NCBI RefSeq assembly: GCF_002960425.1
Contig: NZ_POIZ01000051.1
Location: 1-48,070 of the forward strand
DNA: 48,070 bases
Direction of reading: 5' to 3'
DNA from: Streptococcus suis
Lineage (GTDB): Bacteria > Bacillota > Bacilli > Lactobacillales > Streptococcaceae
The notes under the pieces are model-generated. The model made no database searches. It was given only the letters and a program-made list of their open reading frames with translations, and had not been told where the DNA came from. The position numbers were made by a program, and so were the translations under genes. Below, in pieces: positions 42,837 through 48,070 of this stretch. Within the stretch, counting starts at the first letter, position 1. Every line of letters starts with the position of its first letter.

Positions 42837-42874
42837 TGCTTAGAAAGGGATAAGTATAAACAAAAAGGAGATAT

Positions 42875-44602
42875 ATGTTTCGATTGATTTTTGACTATGT
42901 CAAGCAACACAAGTGGCTCTACTTAGTGGTTGTTGTGACCTTGATTATTTATGATGTCACCCTCTTGATACCGACGCAGATTATTCAGAGGATGGTGGAT
43001 ACGCTAACCAAGAATGGACTGACTGAGCAGGTTTTGCTTCAAGAAATAGGCCTCTTGCTCTTAGTAACCTTTCTCAACTATGGGATGGGCTTTATTTGGC
43101 ATTTGAAACTTTTTCAGGCTTCTGTCAATTTCAAATTTGATATGCAACAGCGGGCCTTTAAAAAGATGGTCACCATGCGGACGCCCTTTTATGAAAAATT
43201 TCGGTCTGGCGATGTGATGACCCGTTTTTCGACGGATGTCGATGGTCTGATGGAGATGGTTGGCTACGGACTGATGATTGTGGTCTATGCAGGAGGCATG
43301 TTAGCCTTTATCATTCCGACCATGTTTTTCATTGACTGGTGGATTTCATTTTTGGCTATTCTGCCCATGATATTCATGGCGGTTGCTATCTTTTTCATTG
43401 GCCGTAAGCAGGACTTAGCGATTGATGCCAACCGTGAGGCTGTTGCCCAGCTGAATAATGAAGTCTTGGAAGTAGTAGAAGGCATTCGTGTCACCCGTGC
43501 CTACAGCAAAAAATCGGCTCAAAAAGCTCAATTTCAAGCCCGTACCAAAGCCTTGGCTGAGGGTGGGAACAGGATTACCTCCTTGCAGTCCATCTACAAC
43601 CCCTTGGCAACCATTTGTTTAGGTCTTTCAACTATACTGGTACTGGTCTTGGGGGCAGGGGCAGTTCAGTCTGATCAACTCAGCTTGGGTCAGGTCATTG
43701 CTCTCCAGCTCTATGTTAGTTCCCTTCTCGAACCTTTCTGGACCCTGGCGGATTTCATCTTGGTCTATCAGACAGGTAAAACTTCCTTTGAGAAGTTGCA
43801 GGAGCTGATTGAAACGGGCGATGACTTGGAGGAGGACGGCTCGGTGGAAATAGCAGAGCTGGATAGTATTTCTTTCAAGAATTACAGCTTTAGCTATCCT
43901 CAGTCGGACCGTCCAAGTTTGCAGGAGATTAACTGGACCTTGAAAGCAGGTCAGACAGTCGGAATCGTTGGTAAGACGGGATCAGGGAAGACCAGCCTGG
44001 TTCGACAATTTTTAAGACAGTACCCTGTGGGACAGGGAGCATTTGAGGTCAATCAACAGTCTGTCCTCAACTTCAAACGCTCAAGCCTGGAGCAAAAAAT
44101 TGGTTATGTCCCACAAGAGCACATTCTCTTTTCAAAATCAGTTGGGGAAAATATTGCCTTTGGTAAGCATGATAGCAGTGTAGAAGAAATTGAGGCAGCC
44201 ATCGCAACAGCAGCCTTTACCAAGGACTTGGAGCGGATGAGTGATGGCTTAGACACCATGATTGGTGAGCGGGGGGTGTCTATTTCTGGCGGGCAGAAGC
44301 AACGGATTTCCATTGCGCGTGCCTTCCTGCGAGAGCCAGACCTGCTCATCCTAGATGATTCTCTGTCGGCAGTCGATGCTCGGACAGAACGTCAGATTAT
44401 CCAAAATATTCAAAAAGAGCGTGCAGGTAAGACCAATGTTATCGTGACCCATCGCCTATCTGCTGTCAACCATGCAGACTGGGTGCTGGTTTTAGACGAA
44501 GGACGGATTGTTGAAGAAGGACGACCTGCTGATTTACTAGCCCAAGAAGGCTGGTACTATGAACAATATCAACGGCAACAAAGCCAGGAAGGAGGAGAGT
44601 AA
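42875..44602 (+). CDS. Heterodimeric multidrug ABC exporter, subunit 1 (degenerate-site subunit)
   Basis: The 575-residue half-transporter has a six-helix membrane domain (about 1-315) and an ATPase domain (about 335-570). Walker A GKTGSGKTS and signature ISGGQKQR are intact, but after Walker B the catalytic Glu is Asp (LLILDDSLSAVD). This is the hallmark of the degenerate half in BmrC/LmrC/PatA-type heterodimers. Ribosome site aaaggag. Its stop overlaps the next start by one base (taATG). The pair is expected to export drugs; it is related to pneumococcal PatAB and S. suis SatAB types, but identity with satAB is not proven because no satR lies upstream. Confidence 0.88.
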   Translation: MFRLIFDYVKQHKWLYLVVVVTLIIYDVTLLIPTQIIQRMVDTLTKNGLTEQVLLQEIGLLLLVTFLNYGMGFIWHLKLFQASVNFKFDMQQRAFKKMVTMRTPFYEKFRSGDVMTRFSTDVDGLMEMVGYGLMIVVYAGGMLAFIIPTMFFIDWWISFLAILPMIFMAVAIFFIGRKQDLAIDANREAVAQLNNEVLEVVEGIRVTRAYSKKSAQKAQFQARTKALAEGGNRITSLQSIYNPLATICLGLSTILVLVLGAGAVQSDQLSLGQVIALQLYVSSLLEPFWTLADFILVYQTGKTSFEKLQELIETGDDLEEDGSVEIAELDSISFKNYSFSYPQSDRPSLQEINWTLKAGQTVGIVGKTGSGKTSLVRQFLRQYPVGQGAFEVNQQSVLNFKRSSLEQKIGYVPQEHILFSKSVGENIAFGKHDSSVEEIEAAIATAAFTKDLERMSDGLDTMIGERGVSISGGQKQRISIARAFLREPDLLILDDSLSAVDARTERQIIQNIQKERAGKTNVIVTHRLSAVNHADWVLVLDEGRIVEEGRPADLLAQEGWYYEQYQRQQSQEGGE

Positions 44603-46341
44603 TGAGAGTTTTAGGATTTTTATTGAAGCAAATCGGTCGTGTGAAATGGCTCTTTGCACTTGCTGTGGTCTGCTATTTGGCTGCTTCCAGTCTTTTGCGC
44701 TTTTCTCCCCTCCTTATAAAAGAGGCTATTGATGGCCCTATTCGGGCTTTGAGCGAGGGGAAGGCATTCCAAGAAGCGCAGTTTCTCCAGATGGCTGCCC
44801 AGTATATAGCCATGGTTGGTCTGGGTGCCATTGGGATTTACCTGTCCATGCGGCTCATGATGTACTGTGCCAATAGGATTGCGGAGAACTTGCGCAACCA
44901 GGCTTACGATGTCATGCAAGGCTTGCCTATTTCCTATTTTGATGACAAGCCGGCTGGTAAGATTGCGACCCGTATTGTCAATGATACCGAAACCTTGCGC
45001 AATCAGTTTTACGGGACCCTGGTCAATGTTTTCAATAGCTTTGTTCGCTTGCTTTTTACCTATGGTATTGTTTTTTACCTCAATGCTAGTCTGGGCTTTG
45101 CCCTCTTGTTGCTAATTCCTATTTTTATCGGTATTCAATATATCTATAAGAAATTGACGGATAAACCCATGAAGGACTTTTATGATGCTCGTAGTGAGGT
45201 CAATACCCAGGTCAATGAAACCATGAACGGAGCTAGTCTCATCCAGCTCTACGGTCAAGAGGAGAACATGTTGGCGGAGTTTGAAGCTTCTGCTGATAAA
45301 ATGCGACGGGCGGATAATCAGATTATCTGGGCTCAATCCAGTGCGACTTGGACCTTGACAGAGTTTCTGAAATTCTTGGTTTTGACAGGGATTTTGACGA
45401 TTGTTGGCTATCAATTTTTACAAGGTCAATCCAGTCTGTCACCAGGGAAATTATTTGCTTATATTGACTATATTGAGGGGATTTTTGTTTCTCTGGGAGC
45501 CTTGGTCAAGCAGTTTCCAAATGTCCTGCGTTCCATCGAAACGGGCAAGCGTTTGATGGGCTTATTGGGAGAAGAGTTGGAAGAGGATGCAGAGGCAGCA
45601 TTGTCCCTTCAAGATGGACGGGTTATCTTTGACCATGTAGGCTTTGGCTATGAAGAAGGGAAGCCTGTCTTGAAGGATATTTCCATCCAGGCTGAGAAGG
45701 GGGAAACGGTAGCCCTGGTTGGTCATACGGGTTCAGGAAAATCATCCATTATGAACCTCCTTTATCGCTTCTATGATCCTCAGGAGGGCAGGGTTCTGCT
45801 GGATGGGAAAAATATCTGTGATTATTCTCGTGAGAGCCTGCGCAGTCACATGGGCATTGTTCTGCAAGATCCCTATCTCTTTACGGGGACTATTGCTAGT
45901 AATGTGGCTATGAATATGGAAAAGATGGATCGAGAAGCTGTGCTGGATGCCTTGGAAAAGGTCGGTGCAGGTCCCATGTTGGCTCGTTTGGAAAAGGGGA
46001 TTGATGAGCCTGTTGTAGAAAAAGGCTCTAGCTTCTCCAGTGGGGAACGCCAGTTGATTGCCTTTGCCCGCACTCTGTACTCCAATCCGAAAATTTTGAT
46101 TTTAGATGAAGCAACTTCTCACATTGACACGGAAACGGAAGAAATCATCCAACACGCTATGGAAGTGGTCAAGGAGGGGCGTACCACCTTTATCATCGCC
46201 CACCGCCTGTCCACCATTCAAAATGCAGACCAGATTTTAGTCCTGGACCAAGGTCGCATTATCGAGCGGGGTAGACATGAGGACTTGCTTGCCTTGGGTG
46301 GTGTCTATGCTCAGATGCATGAGATACAGGCCAGGGTTTAG
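44602..46341 (+). CDS. Heterodimeric multidrug ABC exporter, subunit 2 (catalytic-site subunit)
   Basis: The 579-residue partner half-transporter has a membrane domain (about 1-320) and an ATPase domain (about 340-575). Walker A GHTGSGKSS and Walker B ILILDEATSHID with catalytic Glu are intact, while the signature is FSSGERQL rather than LSGGQ. Paired with subunit 1 this gives one complete and one degenerate ATP site. It overlaps subunit 1 by one base and ends the operon before a terminator that runs into the next promoter. Confidence 0.88.
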   Translation: MRVLGFLLKQIGRVKWLFALAVVCYLAASSLLRFSPLLIKEAIDGPIRALSEGKAFQEAQFLQMAAQYIAMVGLGAIGIYLSMRLMMYCANRIAENLRNQAYDVMQGLPISYFDDKPAGKIATRIVNDTETLRNQFYGTLVNVFNSFVRLLFTYGIVFYLNASLGFALLLLIPIFIGIQYIYKKLTDKPMKDFYDARSEVNTQVNETMNGASLIQLYGQEENMLAEFEASADKMRRADNQIIWAQSSATWTLTEFLKFLVLTGILTIVGYQFLQGQSSLSPGKLFAYIDYIEGIFVSLGALVKQFPNVLRSIETGKRLMGLLGEELEEDAEAALSLQDGRVIFDHVGFGYEEGKPVLKDISIQAEKGETVALVGHTGSGKSSIMNLLYRFYDPQEGRVLLDGKNICDYSRESLRSHMGIVLQDPYLFTGTIASNVAMNMEKMDREAVLDALEKVGAGPMLARLEKGIDEPVVEKGSSFSSGERQLIAFARTLYSNPKILILDEATSHIDTETEEIIQHAMEVVKEGRTTFIIAHRLSTIQNADQILVLDQGRIIERGRHEDLLALGGVYAQMHEIQARV

Positions 46342-46482
46342 AAGATGGTAACAATCGTGTAATGGAGAGAGCGTCTGACAAGATATATATTCTAGGTAAA
46401 AACAGAACTGATGCATGAGCAAATTTCTATCTCAATGGCTGGATGATGTTCATAGCTAAGATGGAAGATGAAATCAAAGCAG

Positions 46483-46510
46483 AAAATCTAGTCAAGGGGC
46501 TAGGTTTTTT
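46483..46510 (+). terminator. ABC exporter operon terminator
   Basis: aaaatctag (46483-46491) pairs with ctaggtttt (46500-46508), with a G-T pair, followed by T bases. The T run abuts the next gene's extended -10. Confidence 0.7.
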
Positions 46511-46518
46511 GTTATAAT
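46510..46518 (+). promoter_or_regulatory. Extended -10 promoter of the HAD hydrolase gene (leaderless)
   Basis: TGtTATAAT (46510-46518), then only 6 nt before the ATG at 46525; no ribosome site. Confidence 0.65.
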
Positions 46519-46524
46519 CAAAGC

Positions 46525-47223
46525 ATGAAAGCAATAATTTTTGATTTAGATGACACCTTGTATGACCAAATCCAGCCTTTTAAAAAGGCAATCGACCGAC
46601 ACTTACAGGTGGCTGATGAGGTGGTTGGACCTCTTTATCTAGCCTTTCGCCACCATGCCGATCAGGTCTTTGAAGCGGCAGCGACGGGCAAGATGAGTTT
46701 GAAGGACAGCCATATCTATCGGATGAAGGCTGCTCTGGCGGATGTTGGTGTTCAGGTATCGGATGCCCTGGCCTTGACCATTCAGATTGACTATGATTAT
46801 TTCCAAGGACAGTTGGAGCTGAGTCCCATCTTTCCAGAAATCTTTGCCCATTGCAAAGAAAAGGGACTTGCGCTTGGAATCATTACCAACGGGCCCTATC
46901 GTCATCAATTACGGAAGATTCGTACTCTGGGTCTGCTGGACTGGTTTGACCAGGACTTGATTTTGATTTCAGGTCAGCTTGGGGTGGCCAAGCCTAATCC
47001 AAGGATTTTTCAGGTTATGGAACAGCGTTTGGGACTTTCCTCCGATGAGATTTGCTATGTGGGCGATTCTTTTGAGAATGATGTCATAGGGGCCAAGGCT
47101 TGTGGTTGGCAGGCTGTTTGGTTTAATCATCGCTTGCGTCCAGCCCCTGAAACAAGTGTTAGACCTGATAGGATGGTGGACAGGTGGGAGGATTTAGCAG
47201 AGGCAATCATCCATATGGCTTAG
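46525..47223 (+). CDS. HAD-superfamily hydrolase (subfamily IA)
   Basis: The 232-residue protein has HAD motif I IFDLDDTLYD (residues 4-13), a helical C1 cap (about 18-85), motif II ITNGP (about 119), motif III Lys in VAKPNPRIF (about 155), and motif IV YVGDSFENDVIGA (about 178-190). The family includes YjjG-type nucleotidases and other small-molecule phosphatases; the substrate is not known. The mRNA is predicted to be leaderless. Confidence 0.9.
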   Translation: MKAIIFDLDDTLYDQIQPFKKAIDRHLQVADEVVGPLYLAFRHHADQVFEAAATGKMSLKDSHIYRMKAALADVGVQVSDALALTIQIDYDYFQGQLELSPIFPEIFAHCKEKGLALGIITNGPYRHQLRKIRTLGLLDWFDQDLILISGQLGVAKPNPRIFQVMEQRLGLSSDEICYVGDSFENDVIGAKACGWQAVWFNHRLRPAPETSVRPDRMVDRWEDLAEAIIHMA

Positions 47224-47348
47224 CCATTATTTATGGGTGTGATAGATAAAATATATTAGTGGGCTCTCTCATTTTATGATAGGATAATACCATAGCATAG
47301 GGGTCTTTTTAAGACCTGTCTATGAAATATCATGAAATGGAGTATCCT

Positions 47349-47912
47349 ATGACACAAGTATTTTTCCCTATTCATACCTTGGACACGGTTAGACCTGATT
47401 TGAGAGAAAATCTGGAAACGGTCAAGAAAAATAACGGTGGCTACATTCCCAACCTGATTGGTCTTCTAGCCAATTCTCCAACCGCCTTGGAAACCTATCA
47501 GACAGTCGGTGGTATCAATCGCCGCAACAGCCTGACACCTACTGAGCGAGAAGTGGTGCAGATTACAGCAGCAGTTGCCAATGGCTGTGGTTTCTGTGTC
47601 GCAGGTCATACCGCCATCTCCATCAAGCAGGTCAAGATGCCAGATGAGATTTTGCAGGCCCTCCGTCAGGGAACACCGATTGAGGCGGATGCAAAATTAG
47701 ATAGCCTAGCCCGTTTTACGCTGGCAGTTATTCATGAAAAAGGCAAGGTCGGCGACCAGTTGTTGGAAGAATTTTTCCAAGCTGGCTATACAGCAGAAAA
47801 CGCCCTAGATGTCGTCTTGGGAGTTAGTCTTGCGACCCTCTGTAATTATGCCAACAACCTAATCAACACCCCGATTAATCCTGAATTGCAGCCCTATGCT
47901 TTGGAGGATTGA
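47349..47912 (+). CDS. Carboxymuconolactone decarboxylase-family (AhpD-like) protein
   Basis: The protein is 187 residues from ATG 47349 (MTQVFFPIHT), chosen because ggag lies 6 nt upstream; in-frame ATGs at 47322 and 47337 lack such a site. It carries the AhpD-type redox motif CGFCVAGHT (Cys pair and His, about 87-95). The family includes peroxidase-supporting alkylhydroperoxidases; in streptococci the role is probably peroxide or electrophile defence. Length matches a two-lobed CMD protein. It appears monocistronic, with a terminator after it. Confidence 0.88.
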   Translation: MTQVFFPIHTLDTVRPDLRENLETVKKNNGGYIPNLIGLLANSPTALETYQTVGGINRRNSLTPTEREVVQITAAVANGCGFCVAGHTAISIKQVKMPDEILQALRQGTPIEADAKLDSLARFTLAVIHEKGKVGDQLLEEFFQAGYTAENALDVVLGVSLATLCNYANNLINTPINPELQPYALED

Positions 47913-47926
47913 GTAAATATAGAGAG

Positions 47927-47955
47927 AACCAGTCGGAATAGCCGGCTGGTTTTTC
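47927..47955 (+). terminator. Terminator of the AhpD-like gene
   Basis: aaccagtcgg (47927-47936) pairs with ccggctggtt (47942-47951), with a G-T pair, followed by tttc. Confidence 0.85.
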
Positions 47956-47964
47956 AGTTTTATG

Positions 47965-48070
47965 TGACTTTTAGTCCGTCACGCTCCGTAAGGTGCGTGA
48001 CAAATAAACCACCCGCTATGCGGGTGCGCGACGAAGGTTATACCAAAAAAACTCCAAACGCGATACAATA
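47965..48070. mobile_element. Possible end of an IS200/IS605-type element, cut by window edge
   Basis: Two strong hairpins lie close together: gtcacgc/gcgtgac (47978-47984 with 47995-48001) and cacccgc-tat-gcgggtg (48010-48026). They are followed by an unfolded stretch and a -10-like gatacaat. Subterminal foldback hairpins before a gene are typical of IS200/IS605 left ends. No transposase lies inside the window, so this stays tentative. Confidence 0.4.

Noticed and set aside
42875..46341. Naming the exporter genes satA and satB
   Set aside because: The satR regulator expected upstream of satAB is absent and the leader is different; several related heterodimeric exporters exist in streptococci.

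Overview
The window looks like a chromosomal segment of a low-GC streptococcus, most likely Streptococcus suis or a close relative. The grounds are the gene content and neighbourhoods (gor next to a MacAB-like efflux operon, ftsW-ppc, prfB-ftsE-ftsX), the YSIRK-type surface protein, and the abundance of short streptococcal repeats. No species marker was compared, so the species is an inference.

Layout. 1-1.2 kb: truncated IS110-family insertion sequence with its long noncoding left end. 1.2-8.7 kb: biotin transporter bioY under a BirA-type operator, a cyclase-family hydrolase, glutathione reductase, a three-gene MacAB-like efflux operon and a luciferase-like monooxygenase. 8.8-9.15 kb: 113-bp hairpin repeats. 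9.15-14.3 kb (minus strand): lysS, then a unit with a DUF368 undecaprenyl-phosphate translocase, a YbaK deacylase and a histidine phosphatase, then thiT under a TPP riboswitch and a membrane-anchored GH25 muramidase. 14.4-15.3 kb: an ECF S-component with a DUF4430 lipoprotein. 15.4-19.4 kb: ftsW and ppc. 19.5-21 kb: an ECF sigma/anti-sigma pair with an ECF-type promoter in front. 21-25.6 kb: a YSIRK surface protein with two nearly identical modules behind a WalR/VicR-type box, tuf, and a VanY-type carboxypeptidase. 25.7-33 kb: tpiA, a Cof-type HAD phosphatase and HD phosphohydrolase pair, a TauE/SafE permease with a DUF1934 protein, and a P-type cation ATPase behind a yybP-ykoY manganese riboswitch. 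33-38.9 kb: small membrane proteins, queG, prfB with its programmed frameshift, ftsE and ftsX. 38.9-39.5 kb: a gene-free composite of inverted repeats. 39.5-42.3 kb: feoA-feoB-small Cys-rich protein (minus strand). 42.4-46.3 kb: tRNA-Thr(GGT), then a heterodimeric multidrug ABC exporter preceded by a 25-codon leader peptide and an intrinsic terminator. 46.5-48 kb: a HAD hydrolase, an AhpD-like protein, and hairpins resembling an IS200/IS605-type end.

Most genes are core housekeeping: envelope synthesis and division (ftsW, ftsE/X, DUF368, GH25, VanY), metal and vitamin uptake (bioY, thiT, feoAB, P-type ATPase), translation (lysS, tuf, prfB, queG) and carbon metabolism (tpiA, ppc). The interest lies mainly in regulatory and repetitive DNA: three predicted leaderless mRNAs, two riboswitches, a leader-peptide attenuator, an autoregulated ECF sigma promoter, a WalR box, covarying 113-bp repeats after lysS, a 107-bp MITE family, and a 566-bp composite element with a multi-branched fold. 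I did not find a CRISPR array, a prophage or an obvious new defence system.
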